Shown piece by piece: positions 53,091-62,204 of a stretch of 64,000 nt of DNA. The position numbers and the translations under genes were made by a program. The notes under the pieces are model-generated. The model was not told the DNA's origin. It saw only the letters and a list, made by a program, of their open reading frames with translations, and did not search any database. Origin of the DNA: Streptomonospora nanhaiensis (lineage in GTDB: Bacteria; Actinomycetota; Actinomycetes; Streptosporangiales; Streptosporangiaceae); NCBI RefSeq assembly GCF_026642255.1, contig NZ_CP113264.1:930001-994000 (forward strand), in the 5' to 3' direction. Positions within the stretch are counted from its first letter, which is position 1. Each line of letters starts with the position of its first letter.

Positions 53091-53426
53091 GTGATCTGTC
53101 CCAAGTGCCAAAGCACCATGCGAACGTTTGATCGTCAAGGCGTCCACATCGACAGGTGTGACGGCTGCCAGGGCATCTTCCTGGACCGGGGGGAGCTGGA
53201 GCGCATCGCCGACGGCGAGCAGCGCCACTACGGCGTCGCACCGCCGCCCGACCCCCACTCCCCGCGCCCCGCCCCGCCACTCGCCCGGCCGCACCGCGGA
53301 GCGGGCTACCCCGACTCCCCCGGTGGCTACCGAGGGGGGTACCAGGACTCCCCGCGCGGCTACCGGGACTCGCCCCGCCCCTACCGCGGCCGCCGCAAGG
53401 GATTCCTGGAACAACTCTTCGACTAG
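53091..53426 (+). CDS. TFIIB-type zinc-ribbon protein
   Basis: 111 residues. An N-terminal zinc ribbon MICPKCQSTMRTFDRQGVHIDRCDGCQGIFLDRGE carries CPKC and CDGC. The rest is a Pro/Tyr/Gly/Ser-rich tail with a repeated RGYxDSP-like unit (GYPDSPGGYRGGYQDSPRGY) ending in basic RGRRKGFLEQLF. TAATGT at 53079-53084 lies seven bases before GTG 53091, so the mRNA is probably leaderless. It may act with the next gene, 16 bases on, which also has a zinc ribbon. Function unknown. Confidence 0.8.
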   Translation: MICPKCQSTMRTFDRQGVHIDRCDGCQGIFLDRGELERIADGEQRHYGVAPPPDPHSPRPAPPLARPHRGAGYPDSPGGYRGGYQDSPRGYRDSPRPYRGRRKGFLEQLFD

Positions 53427-53442
53427 TACAGCCGAACCATCC

Positions 53443-54087
53443 ATGCACCCGCTGATCTGTACACACTGCGGGGAATGGGACGAGACCCCCGACACCGGCG
53501 CGGGGGTCTCCGTGCTGCGCTGCGCCTCCTGCGGGCGCACCCGCCCCTTCCTCCGCATGCCCCTCTACTGCGTCTCCGGCCCGAGCGGCACCGGTAAGTC
53601 CACCATCGCCGGACTGCTCCTCGAACGCCTCAGGGACCGCTTCGTCGTGCTCGAACAGGACCTGCTGTGGGTCAGCGGGCTCCGCGACCCCGAGGGCCAC
53701 CACCGGCACTTCCGCTCCACCTGGCTGCGCACCGCGGCCATGGTGCAGCAGAGCGGGCGCCCCGTCGTGCTGTGCGGAACCGTCGTGCCCCCGGAGTTCG
53801 AGCCCCTGCCGGAGCGCGCCCTGTTCACGGACATCCACTACCTGGCGCTGTCCTGCGAACCCGGCGCCCTGGCCGAGCGCCTGCGCGCCCGCCCCGCCTG
53901 GCGGGAGTGGGACGAGGAGCGGATCGACGACAACGCCGACTTCGCGGCCTGGGTGGCGGCCGAGGCCGCACGCCTGGACCCGCCGATGACCCTGGTCGAC
54001 ACCACGCACACCGCCCCCGCCGACACCGCGGACGCCGTGTGCCGGTGGATCGAGGGGCTCGCCGAGGCGGAGGCCGCCGCGGGCTGA
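53443..54087 (+). CDS. P-loop kinase-like protein with N-terminal zinc ribbon
   Basis: 214 residues. Two Cys pairs (ICTHCGEW, RCASCGRT) form a short N-terminal zinc ribbon. They are followed at about residue 45 by a P-loop GPSGTGKSTIAGLLL of the nucleoside/gluconate-kinase type. LVDTTHTAPADTADAV near the end resembles the lid and base-binding region of small kinases. The substrate is unknown. ATG 53443 lacks a ribosome site, so it may rely on coupling with the preceding gene. Confidence 0.78.
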   Translation: MHPLICTHCGEWDETPDTGAGVSVLRCASCGRTRPFLRMPLYCVSGPSGTGKSTIAGLLLERLRDRFVVLEQDLLWVSGLRDPEGHHRHFRSTWLRTAAMVQQSGRPVVLCGTVVPPEFEPLPERALFTDIHYLALSCEPGALAERLRARPAWREWDEERIDDNADFAAWVAAEAARLDPPMTLVDTTHTAPADTADAVCRWIEGLAEAEAAAG

Positions 54088-54102
54088 GCCCCGCAGACGC
54101 AG

Positions 54103-54132
54103 GAGGGCCCCGGGCGTGCGCCCGGGGCCCTC
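54103..54132. terminator. Bidirectional terminator
   Basis: Perfect 14-base arms GAGGGCCCCGGGCG / CGCCCGGGGCCCTC around TG, between two convergent genes. Confidence 0.75.
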
Positions 54133-54166
54133 GGTGTCCTACGCGCGGTGCGCGGTGCGGGCGGGG

Positions 54167-55450
54167 TCAGAAGTCGAAGCCCCCGAAGTCGCCCATGTCG
54201 CCGCCACCGCCGAAGTCGCCCATGTCGCCCCCGCCCATGTCGCCCTCGGCCGCGACGTCTCCGCCGCCCATGCCCATTCCCATGCCCATGCCCATCATCG
54301 ACCCCATCATGGAGCCCATCATCATGCCGGTGAACATGCCCATCATCATGTCGGTGCCGAAGTAGCCGCTGGCGTAGGGGGAGTAGGCCGGACCGGCGTC
54401 GTAGTACGGCCGGCGCTCGCCGTTGACCTCGACCAGGCGCACGTCGGGCTGGCCGCCGACGCGCACCGCCTCCGCGCAGGCCGCGCACGCGGTGACCTCG
54501 CGGGGCGCGCCGCCGGGCGGGGCCCAGGCGACGTCCTCCACGGAGGGTCCGTGCTGCGGGTTGAAGAAGCAGGGGCCGCGCCGCGAGGGAACCGGCTCGC
54601 CGTTCATGCGCGCCCGGGTGGAGGCCATGTAGTAGCGGCCGTCCTCCAGGGCGCTGGTGACCATCCGGACCTGCTCGGGCTCCTGGATGGTGTCGAGCAG
54701 CGTCTTGGCCTGGTCGTAGGCGTCCATGGCCTGCGAGTAGTCCTCGCGTGTGGCGTCGTCGACCTTGGACACGTCGATCTCCAGCCGGGAGACGTCCTCG
54801 CCCAGCCGGACGACGTCCTCGGTCGCCATCTGCTTGATCTCCTGGAGCTGCTTGGCCTTCTCGGCGGCGCGCTTCCTGCGGCTGTTGCGGACGAAGAGGG
54901 CGCCCGCCGCCACGACGAGGACGAGGACGCCGAGCAGGACCAGTCCGGAGGTGGCGCCGGCGGCCTCGGCGTCCTCCAGCTGCTGGGCCGCGTCGGGGAC
55001 GGCGGCCAGGGTGTCGACCTGGTTGCCCTGGCCCTCCTGGACGGCGATCTCCCGGATGCCCGCGGTGTCCTCGATGTTCGGGGAGAGGACCACGAAGTCC
55101 TGGCTGCCGGCGAACACGGCGTAGACGCCGTCGCCGACGTCCTCCATGACCGGGTTCATGAGGGCGTCGAGGCCGGTCTGGGAGGCGACCGCGTCCGAGG
55201 GGAGGATCACGTAGTAGACGGGGATCTCCGAGTCGGCGGAGGCCGTCTCCAGGGCGCCCTCCTCGGCGGAGGGGATCGCGTCGATGCTCGGGTCGATGAA
55301 GACGCCGTCGCCCTCGAGCTCCTCGACGACGGCCTGGGTCTCTGGTAGCTCCGGCCGCGCGTCGGCCGAGGCGGGCACCACCGAGGTGCTCACCACCGCC
55401 GCCGTGAAACCGGCGGTCAGCACTGCGGGTGTTACCAAGCGGCGCAACAT
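54167..55450 (-). CDS. Membrane protein with signal peptide and Met/Gly-rich tail
   Basis: 427 residues. A signal peptide (MLRRLVTPAVLTAGFTAAVV, cleavage near PASADA) is followed by an extracytoplasmic domain (YYVILPSDAVASQTGLDAL, VYAVFAGSQDFVVLSPN) and a membrane helix (SGLVLLGVLVLVVAAGALFV, about 170-190). A cytoplasmic helical part rich in charged residues follows, with two close Cys (TACAACAEAV). The last 60 residues are low complexity: runs of MMG and MGMG, then GGDMG/GDFGG repeats. The layout recalls actinobacterial TPM-like proteins but I cannot assign it. Function unknown. Confidence 0.75.
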   Translation of the reverse strand: MLRRLVTPAVLTAGFTAAVVSTSVVPASADARPELPETQAVVEELEGDGVFIDPSIDAIPSAEEGALETASADSEIPVYYVILPSDAVASQTGLDALMNPVMEDVGDGVYAVFAGSQDFVVLSPNIEDTAGIREIAVQEGQGNQVDTLAAVPDAAQQLEDAEAAGATSGLVLLGVLVLVVAAGALFVRNSRRKRAAEKAKQLQEIKQMATEDVVRLGEDVSRLEIDVSKVDDATREDYSQAMDAYDQAKTLLDTIQEPEQVRMVTSALEDGRYYMASTRARMNGEPVPSRRGPCFFNPQHGPSVEDVAWAPPGGAPREVTACAACAEAVRVGGQPDVRLVEVNGERRPYYDAGPAYSPYASGYFGTDMMMGMFTGMMMGSMMGSMMGMGMGMGMGGGDVAAEGDMGGGDMGDFGGGGDMGDFGGFDF

Positions 55451-55586
55451 GTCGTTCCTCTCGCCTTACCTCACTGACTCGGACGAACGACGGTCCCCGA
55501 CAGTTCCCGCTGTGCCCGTTCTCACCTGAGCCGTTCACACCAGACTACGCCCGCCCCGGAACTTGACGGGGCCCGCCCCGGAACGC

Positions 55587-55619
55587 GACGGGGCCCGCCG
55601 GGATCCGGCGGGCCCCGTC
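55587..55619 (-). terminator. Terminator of the symporter gene
   Basis: Perfect 15-base arms GACGGGGCCCGCCGG / CCGGCGGGCCCCGTC with a three-base loop. It lies 18 bases past the symporter stop. A partial copy of the left arm stands at 55565. Confidence 0.8.
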
Positions 55620-55636
55620 GACAGGGGGTGCGGGTG

Positions 55637-57085
55637 TCAGCCCCTGGCGGAGGCGCCGCTCGCGGCGGCCTCCCTGTCGGCCTCCGTGCCCGCGTCGTCC
55701 GCGTCGGCGGTGTCGGACCCGGCCGCGGGCTCGTCCAGCGGCACGAAGCCGGAGGCGTCGGGGCTGGTGTTGTAGCGGTCCAGGTCCAGGATGCCCTCGC
55801 GCTTGGCGACGACGGTCGGGACCAGCGCCTGGCCGGCGACGTTGACCGCGGTGCGGCCCATGTCCAGGATCGGGTCGACGGCCAGCAGCAGGCCGACGCC
55901 CTCCAGGGGCAGGCCCAGCGTGGACAGGGTCAGGGTCAGCATGACGGTCGCGCCGGTGGTGCCGGCGGTCGCGGCGGAGCCGATGACCGAGACGAACACG
56001 ATCAGCAGGTAGTCGGTGACGCCGAGGTCGATCCCGAAGAACTGGGCGATGAAGATCGCCGAGATCGCCGGGTAGATCGCGGCGCAGCCGTCCATCTTGG
56101 TGGTGGCGCCGAACGGGACGGCGAACGCCGAGTAGTAGCGCGGCACGCCCAGGTTCTGCTCGGTGACCCGCTGGGTCACGGGCATGGTGCCCATGGAGGA
56201 GCGGGACACGAAGCCGAGCTGGATGGCGGGCCAGGCGCCGCTGAAGTACTTCGCCGGGGACAGGCCGTTGAGCCGGGCGATCACCGGGTAGACGACGAAC
56301 AGCACCAGGGCGAGGCCGATGTAGATGGTCAGCGTGAACTTGCCGAGGGCGCCGATGGTGGTCCAGCCGTAGCTGTACACGGCGTTGCCCAGCAGGCCCA
56401 CGGTGCCGATCGGGGCCAGGCGGATGACCCACCACAGGGCCTTGAGCACGACCTCCAGCGCGGAGGCGGTGAAGGCGATGAAGGGCTCGGCGGCCTTGCC
56501 GACCTTGACGGCGGCGATGCCCAGGACGATGGCGATGACGATCAGCTGGAGGACGTTGAAGCCCAGCGAGGTGCTGACGGTCCCGTCGTCCGCGACCGAG
56601 GTGTCCGCCGCCAGGCCGAGGAAGTTGGCCGGGACGATGCTCTCGATGAACGCCAGCCAGGAGCCGGTGCCGGACGGGTCGCCCGCGCTGGCGCCGTCGA
56701 CCGCGCTGTTGAGGCCGGGCCGGATGGTCAGCCCGAGGCCGATGGCGATGGCCACGGCGATCAGGGCGGTGGCGCCGAACCAGAGCAGGGTCTTCCAGGC
56801 CAGGCGCGCGGCGTTGGTGACGTTGCGCAGGTTGGCGATGGAGGAGATGACGGCCAGGACGATCAGCGGAGGAACGATCGTCCGGAGCAGCGTGACGAAC
56901 GTCGAGCCGATGGTCTCGAGGGTGACGGCGAGCCAGTTCGGGTCGCCCGCCTCGCCGACCGGGCCGATCTGGAAGGCGACGACGCCGAGGACGACGCCGA
57001 GGACCAGGCCGAGGAGGACCTGGGCCGCGAACGGGAAACGGAAGCCTCTGCGCTTCGTGGGCGCTTCGGTGCTCTGTGCGGACAC
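55637..57085 (-). CDS. Dicarboxylate/amino acid:cation symporter (DAACS, GltP/DctA type)
   Basis: 482 residues with about eight membrane helices and two re-entrant hairpins. Family motifs are FVTLLRTIVPPLIVLAVISSI, the serine-rich hairpin RSSMGTMPVT, AVPFGATTKMDGCAAIYPA (the TxNxxG-type region read here as TTKMDG) and VDPILDMGRTAVNVAGQAL with the substrate-binding Asp, Arg and Asn. It imports glutamate, aspartate or C4-dicarboxylates with Na+ or H+. GTG 57085 has GGAG nine bases upstream. The C-terminal 40 residues are acidic and Ala-rich. Confidence 0.92.
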   Translation of the reverse strand: MSAQSTEAPTKRRGFRFPFAAQVLLGLVLGVVLGVVAFQIGPVGEAGDPNWLAVTLETIGSTFVTLLRTIVPPLIVLAVISSIANLRNVTNAARLAWKTLLWFGATALIAVAIAIGLGLTIRPGLNSAVDGASAGDPSGTGSWLAFIESIVPANFLGLAADTSVADDGTVSTSLGFNVLQLIVIAIVLGIAAVKVGKAAEPFIAFTASALEVVLKALWWVIRLAPIGTVGLLGNAVYSYGWTTIGALGKFTLTIYIGLALVLFVVYPVIARLNGLSPAKYFSGAWPAIQLGFVSRSSMGTMPVTQRVTEQNLGVPRYYSAFAVPFGATTKMDGCAAIYPAISAIFIAQFFGIDLGVTDYLLIVFVSVIGSAATAGTTGATVMLTLTLSTLGLPLEGVGLLLAVDPILDMGRTAVNVAGQALVPTVVAKREGILDLDRYNTSPDASGFVPLDEPAAGSDTADADDAGTEADREAAASGASARG

Positions 57086-57562
57086 GGGATGTGACTCCAG
57101 GTGGTGAAGGCAGCCGGAGGAGCGCACGACGACGCGGTCGGCGCGGTGGGACGCGGCCCCGGCTCGGGGAATGGCGGGATCACCAGTGGGAAGGTGACGG
57201 ATGGTGGGTACGGGTGTGCGGCGCGCTGCCCGGACGGGCGCGCGTGGACCTAGCTACACGCCTGACAGCCGCGGCGGCACAGGTCGATGTGCCACCTTCG
57301 TGTCAGTCCCCAGATGTTCGTCACGATCAAGGACAATAGCCTCGATCCCTTACTTATTCCATACATGTGTGTCGACGTCTTGCTGTCCCAGGGGCCACAC
57401 TGTCGACACCGTGGGCTTTTTCGACCTTCCGCTCCGTCCGGATGGGGCGAGGATCACGTGGATCGCCGGATCCGGGGAAGGATCCGTGGAAACCACCGTG
57501 ACGGAGTGACAGTGATGGCTACCGTGGGCGACGAGAACGATCCGACGAACGGAGGCGGCGAC
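57086..57562. other. Divergent promoter region, 477 bases
   Basis: Between the symporter (minus) and Uma2 (plus) genes. The stretch 57330-57420 is AT-richer, with TGTGTCGACG at 57369 and TGTCGACA at 57403 as repeated half-sites 34 bases apart and a T run after them. No gene was recognised. It probably holds both promoters. Confidence 0.4.
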
Positions 57563-58204
57563 ATGTCTGTTCCCACCGTGGCCGAAATCCTGGTCTCCGA
57601 GTTCGGTGAGGTGACGATTCCGATGCCGCCCCGGCGGGGCTTCACCGCCGACGACCTCGACCGCATCCCGGATCTTCCGCCGCACACCGAACTCATCGAC
57701 GGAAGCCCGGTACTGGTGAGCCCCCAGAAGCGCTTTCACATGTTCGTGCTCAAACTGCTCGAACAGCAGTTGGACGCCCAGGTCCCCGAGGACATGGTGA
57801 CGTACCGGGAGATGACGGTCAGGTTCGCCGAGCGGCAGAGGCCCGAACCCGATCTCATGCTCGTCCGCGAAGGCGACGGGCAGGGGGTGCACGACACCTG
57901 GATCGAACCGCAGCTCGTCGCGTTGGCGGTCGAGGTGATCTCTCCGGAGCCCGAGGTGCGTGACCACGAGCGCAAGCCACAGCTCTACGCGGAGGCGGGG
58001 ATCCCCCACTTCTGGCTCGTCGAGGAGGAAGCGCACATGGAAGCGGTGGTGTACGCCTACGAACTCGATCCGGTCAACAAGAAGTACGGGAATCTGACCG
58101 TGTACCGGGAGCGGCTCAGGACCAGCGCGCCGTGCGACCTGGACATCGACCTGACCCGCGTCTCCCGTGCCGGGAGGGGGAGCTCGGCGGGGCGTGACGC
58201 ATGA
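57563..58204 (+). CDS. Uma2 family endonuclease-like protein (DUF820)
   Basis: 213 residues of the PD-(D/E)XK-like Uma2 family. FTADDLDRIPDLPPHTELIDGSPVLVSP is the family opening. The putative metal site is RPEPDLMLVRE and LAVEVISPEPEVRDHERKPQLYAEAG, with IPHFWLVE after it. These genes are abundant singletons in actinomycetes and cyanobacteria, and their role is unknown. ATG 57563 has GGAGG seven bases upstream; ATG 57515 is also preceded by GGAG and is the alternative. Confidence 0.85.
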   Translation: MSVPTVAEILVSEFGEVTIPMPPRRGFTADDLDRIPDLPPHTELIDGSPVLVSPQKRFHMFVLKLLEQQLDAQVPEDMVTYREMTVRFAERQRPEPDLMLVREGDGQGVHDTWIEPQLVALAVEVISPEPEVRDHERKPQLYAEAGIPHFWLVEEEAHMEAVVYAYELDPVNKKYGNLTVYRERLRTSAPCDLDIDLTRVSRAGRGSSAGRDA

Positions 58205-58261
58205 GGGAGGCGCCGGCCGGCGCCTCCCCCGCGTGCTCCCGTCGGCCGTGGGCCAGGCGTC

Positions 58262-60028
58262 CTAGGCGTCCTCGATCTCGCAGACCACCGCGCCGTTGCC
58301 CACGGTCTCCCCGGCGGACACCTTGAGGCCGCGGATCGTCCCGGCCCTGTGGGCGGTCAGGGGCTGCTCCATCTTCATCGCCTCGATGACGACCACGGTC
58401 TCGCCCTCGGCCACGCTCTGCCCCTCCCGGGCCACGACCTTGACCACGGTGCCCTGCATCGGCGAGACCAGGGAGTCGCCGCTCGCGGCCGCCGCGCCCG
58501 CACCGCCCCTGCGCGAGGAGCGCTTGCGCCTGTCCGCGCCCGGGGCGGGGGCCTGGGCCGAGGCGCCCAGCCCCGCGGGGAGCACCACCTCGATCCGCCT
58601 GCCGCCCACCTCCACCGTGACGCTCTCGCGCCCGGCCTGCTCCGCCTCGCCGGGGGCGCCCGACCACGGCGCGATCGTGTTGTCGAACTCGGTCTCGATC
58701 CACCGCGTGTACACCCCGAACGGCTGGGCGGGGTCGGCGGGCGCGAACGCCTCGTCCTCCACGACCGCCTGGTGGAACGGGATCACCGTGGGCATCCCGC
58801 CCACCTCGAACTCGGCCAGCGCACGGCGCGAGCGGGCCAGCGCCTCGGCGCGCGTGCGCCCGGACACGATCAGCTTGGCGACCATGGAGTCGAAGGCCTG
58901 GGGGACGGTGAACCCGGCCTCGCAGCCGGTGTCCACCCGCACCCCCGGGCCGCCGGGCAGCTTCAGCCCGGTGATGGTGCCCGGGGCGGGCATGAAGCCC
59001 CGCCCGGGGTCCTCGGCGTTGATGCGGAACTCGAAGGAGTGCCCGCGGATCTCGGGGTCGCCGAAGCCCAGCTCCTCGCCGTCGGCGATCCGGAACATCT
59101 CCCTGACCAGGTCGATGCCGGTGACCTCCTCGGTCACCGGGTGCTCCACCTGCAGGCGGGTGTTGACCTCCAGGAAGGAGATGGTGCCGTCCACCCCGAC
59201 CAGGAACTCGCACGTGCCCGCGCCCACGTACCCGGCCTCGGCCAGGATGGCCTTGGAGGCGGCGTAGAGCTGCCGGGTCTGCTCCGCGGACAGGAACGGG
59301 GCGGGGGCCTCCTCCACCAGCTTCTGGTGGCGGCGCTGGAGCGAGCAGTCGCGGGTGGAGACCACCACGACGTTGCCGTGGGTATCGGCCAGGCACTGGG
59401 TCTCCACGTGCCGGGGCCGGTCCAGGTAGCGCTCCACGAAGCACTCCCCGCGCCCGAACGCGGTCACGGCCTCGCGCACCGCGGACTCGTAGGCGTCGGG
59501 GACCTCCTCCAGGGTGTGGGCGACCTTGAGCCCGCGCCCGCCGCCGCCGAAGGCGGCCTTGATCGCGATGGGCAGCCCGTGCTCGGCGGCGAAGGCCACG
59601 ACCTCCTCGGCCGACTCCACCGGGTCGGGGGTGCCCGCGACCAGGGGCGCGCCGACCTTCTGCGCGATGTGGCGGGCCTGCACCTTGTCGCCCAGGGCGG
59701 TGATGGCCGAGGGCGGCGGGCCGATCCAGGTCAGGCCGGCGTCGATGACCGCCTGGGCGAAGTCGGCGTTCTCGGCCAGGAAACCGTAGCCGGGGTGGAC
59801 GGCGTCGGCGCCCGAGGCGGCGGCCACGGCCAGGAGCTTGGCGATGTCCAGGTAGGAGTCGGCCGGGGTCGACCCGCCGAGGGAGTGGGCCTCGTCGGCG
59901 AGCTTGACGTGGAGGGCGTCCAGGTCGGGCTCGGCGTAGACGGCGACGCTGGCCAGTCCGGCGTCCGCGCAGGCGCGGGCGATGCGCACGGCGATCTCGC
60001 CGCGGTTGGCGATCAGTACTTTACGCAC
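58262..60028 (-). CDS. accA: Acyl-CoA carboxylase alpha subunit (biotin carboxylase + biotin carrier)
   Basis: 588 residues. The biotin carboxylase domain runs from [20 protein letters not shown] through [15 protein letters not shown] (ATP grasp), [19 protein letters not shown] and [19 protein letters not shown]. The biotin carrier domain lies at the C-terminus with the biotinyl motif [15 protein letters not shown] linker rich in Ala/Gly/Arg lies between (about 495-515). GTG 60028 is the start. It is the third gene after pccB and the epsilon gene; the three form acetyl/propionyl-CoA carboxylase, making malonyl- or methylmalonyl-CoA. Confidence 0.95.
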   Translation of the reverse strand: MRKVLIANRGEIAVRIARACADAGLASVAVYAEPDLDALHVKLADEAHSLGGSTPADSYLDIAKLLAVAAASGADAVHPGYGFLAENADFAQAVIDAGLTWIGPPPSAITALGDKVQARHIAQKVGAPLVAGTPDPVESAEEVVAFAAEHGLPIAIKAAFGGGGRGLKVAHTLEEVPDAYESAVREAVTAFGRGECFVERYLDRPRHVETQCLADTHGNVVVVSTRDCSLQRRHQKLVEEAPAPFLSAEQTRQLYAASKAILAEAGYVGAGTCEFLVGVDGTISFLEVNTRLQVEHPVTEEVTGIDLVREMFRIADGEELGFGDPEIRGHSFEFRINAEDPGRGFMPAPGTITGLKLPGGPGVRVDTGCEAGFTVPQAFDSMVAKLIVSGRTRAEALARSRRALAEFEVGGMPTVIPFHQAVVEDEAFAPADPAQPFGVYTRWIETEFDNTIAPWSGAPGEAEQAGRESVTVEVGGRRIEVVLPAGLGASAQAPAPGADRRKRSSRRGGAGAAAASGDSLVSPMQGTVVKVVAREGQSVAEGETVVVIEAMKMEQPLTAHRAGTIRGLKVSAGETVGNGAVVCEIEDA

Positions 60029-60115
60029 GGTGGGAAGTCCTTCTGCTGTGGCGTGGGGCGGAGGCGCACCGGCCGCTCCCTGCGACGTCTGGGTGGTGGT
60101 GGAGCACGGGGACCG

Positions 60116-60343
60116 TCACCTCGTGCTCAGGCGCCAGGCCCCGGGCCCGGGGCGCAGCGGGGCGCGCATGTTCCGGGAGCGGTCCCCCCACCCCGAGGGG
60201 CGCCGGTCCTCCCCGGGCGCGTCGGAGGCGGCGCGGGCGGCGTTCGCGCGCGCGGCGAGGACGGCGGTGAGGACCGCGACCTCCTCCGCGGTCGGCTCGC
60301 CCCGGACGACGACCAGGTGCGGCGGGTTCTTCGGCGCGCTCAC
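60116..60343 (-). CDS. Acyl-CoA carboxylase epsilon subunit
   Basis: 75 residues. The pattern [26 protein letters not shown] and the C-terminal [24 protein letters not shown] are typical of actinobacterial AccE/PccE, small proteins that stimulate or stabilise the alpha-beta complex. GTG 60343 overlaps the pccB stop by four bases, which supports translation as the middle gene of the carboxylase operon. Confidence 0.9.
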   Translation of the reverse strand: MSAPKNPPHLVVVRGEPTAEEVAVLTAVLAARANAARAASDAPGEDRRPSGWGDRSRNMRAPLRPGPGAWRLSTR

Positions 60344-61950
60344 AGCGGGATGTTCCCGTGCTTCTTGGGGGGCAGCTGCTTGCGCTTGTTCCGCAGCGCC
60401 CGGAGGGCCTTGGAGATCTGGCCCCGGGTCTCGGACGGCATGATGACGCCGTCCACGTATCCCCGCTCCGCTGCGGAGAAGGGGTTGAGCAGGGTGTCCT
60501 CGTACTCGCGGACGAGCCGGGCGCGCTCGGCCTCGACGTCGTCGGCGGCGGCGAGGGTGCGCCTGTGCAGGATGTTCACCGCGCCCTGGGCGCCCATGAC
60601 CGCGATCTGCGCGGTGGGCCAGGCCAGGTTGACGTCCGCGCCCAGGTGCTTGGACCCCATGACGTCGTAGGCGCCGCCGAAGGCCTTGCGGGTGATCACG
60701 GTGATCAGCGGCACGGTGGCCTCGGCGTAGGCGTACAGCAGCTTGGCGCCGCGCCGGATGATGCCGTCCCACTCCTGGTCGGTGCCGGGCAGGAAGCCGG
60801 GCACGTCCACGAAGGTGAGGACGGGGACGTTGAAGGCGTCGCAGGTGCGCACGAAGCGCGCGGCCTTCTCGGAGGCGTCGATGTCCAGGCAGCCCGCGAA
60901 GCTCATGGGCTGGTTGGCGACGATGCCGACGGAACGGCCGTCCACGCGGCCGAAGCCCACCACCATGTTGGTGGCGAACCGGGCGTGGACCTCCAGGAAC
61001 TCGCCGTCGTCCAGGACGGCCTCGACGACGGTCCGCATGTCGTACGGTTGGTTGGCCGAGTCCGGGATGAAGGTGTCCAGGGCCAGGTCGGTGTCGGTGA
61101 CCTCGTCGCCGGGGTCGTCCTCGGGCGCCAGGACCGGCGCCTCCTCCAGGTTGTTGTCGGGCAGGTGCGAGAGCAGGGTGCGGACGTAGTCGATGGCGTC
61201 CTGTTCGTCGGCGCCCATGTAGTGGGCCACACCCGACCTGGTGCTGTGGGCGCGCGCCCCGCCCAGGTCCTCCATGGAGACGTCCTCGCCGGTGACGGTC
61301 TTGATGACGTCGGGGCCGGTGATGAACATCTGCGAGGTCTCGTCCACCATCACCACGAAGTCGGTGAGGGCGGGGGAGTAGACGTGTCCGCCCGCGGCGG
61401 CCCCCATGATGAGGGAGATCTGCGGGATGACGCCCGAGGCATGGGTGTTGCGCTTGAAGATCTCCGCGTACAGGCCCAGCGCGACGACGCCCTCCTGGAT
61501 GCGCGCGCCGCCGCCCTCGTTGATGCCCACGACGGGGCAGCCGTTGGTGAGGGCGTGGTCGAGGACCTTGACGATCTTCTCGCCGTAGACCTCGCCGAGG
61601 GAGCCGCCGAAGACGGTGACGTCCTGGCTGAAGACGGCGACGGGGCGCCCGTCGACGGTTCCGTGGCCGGTGACGACACCGTCGCCGTAGGGGCGGTTGC
61701 CCTCCAGCCCGAAGCTCGTGGAGCGGTGTCGGGCCAGGGCGTCGAACTCCACGAACGACCCCGGGTCGAGGAGCGCGTCGATGCGCTCGCGGGCCGTCAT
61801 CTTGCCTTTGGCGTGCTGTTTCTCAACGGCTCGCGCGGAGCCCGCGTGGACGGCTTCGTACCGGCGCCGTTGCAGGTCGGCGAGCTTGCCCGCGGTGGTG
61901 TGGATGTCGATCTCGTCCGCGGGCAGCGGTTCAGGGGCTTCGGTGGCCAT
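60340..61950 (-). CDS. pccB: Acyl-CoA carboxylase beta subunit (propionyl/acetyl-CoA carboxyltransferase)
   Basis: 536-residue carboxyltransferase. N-terminal half: [52 protein letters not shown] and [20 protein letters not shown]-terminal half: [38 protein letters not shown] and [18 protein letters not shown]. The Asp in AYDVMGS is at the position known to favour propionyl-CoA in Streptomyces PccB (from knowledge of that family). ATG 61950 lacks a clear ribosome site, and TTAACC lies ten bases upstream, so the mRNA may be leaderless. Divergent from ppc. Confidence 0.95.
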   Translation of the reverse strand: MATEAPEPLPADEIDIHTTAGKLADLQRRRYEAVHAGSARAVEKQHAKGKMTARERIDALLDPGSFVEFDALARHRSTSFGLEGNRPYGDGVVTGHGTVDGRPVAVFSQDVTVFGGSLGEVYGEKIVKVLDHALTNGCPVVGINEGGGARIQEGVVALGLYAEIFKRNTHASGVIPQISLIMGAAAGGHVYSPALTDFVVMVDETSQMFITGPDVIKTVTGEDVSMEDLGGARAHSTRSGVAHYMGADEQDAIDYVRTLLSHLPDNNLEEAPVLAPEDDPGDEVTDTDLALDTFIPDSANQPYDMRTVVEAVLDDGEFLEVHARFATNMVVGFGRVDGRSVGIVANQPMSFAGCLDIDASEKAARFVRTCDAFNVPVLTFVDVPGFLPGTDQEWDGIIRRGAKLLYAYAEATVPLITVITRKAFGGAYDVMGSKHLGADVNLAWPTAQIAVMGAQGAVNILHRRTLAAADDVEAERARLVREYEDTLLNPFSAAERGYVDGVIMPSETRGQISKALRALRNKRKQLPPKKHGNIPL

Positions 61951-62204
61951 AACTACGCAGGTTAACCGCGACCTCGCGGGACCGGGGCACGCGGCCCTGG
62001 TTACTCGCCAGTAGGTGCGGTTCGGCACGGCCCTGTCCGCACCCCTCCGGAAGGGGCCGGACCGGCCCGCGGCGGCGCGGAAACGACGTGATGAAATGTG
62101 CGCCCCTTTCCCTTGCGCAACAATGCTTAACGCCCGGGCAAAGTGCGTCGGAAATGCGCCCCCGCGCACCTGTCGTCCGGCCCGATCTCTGTAGTGTCGG
62201 GCCC

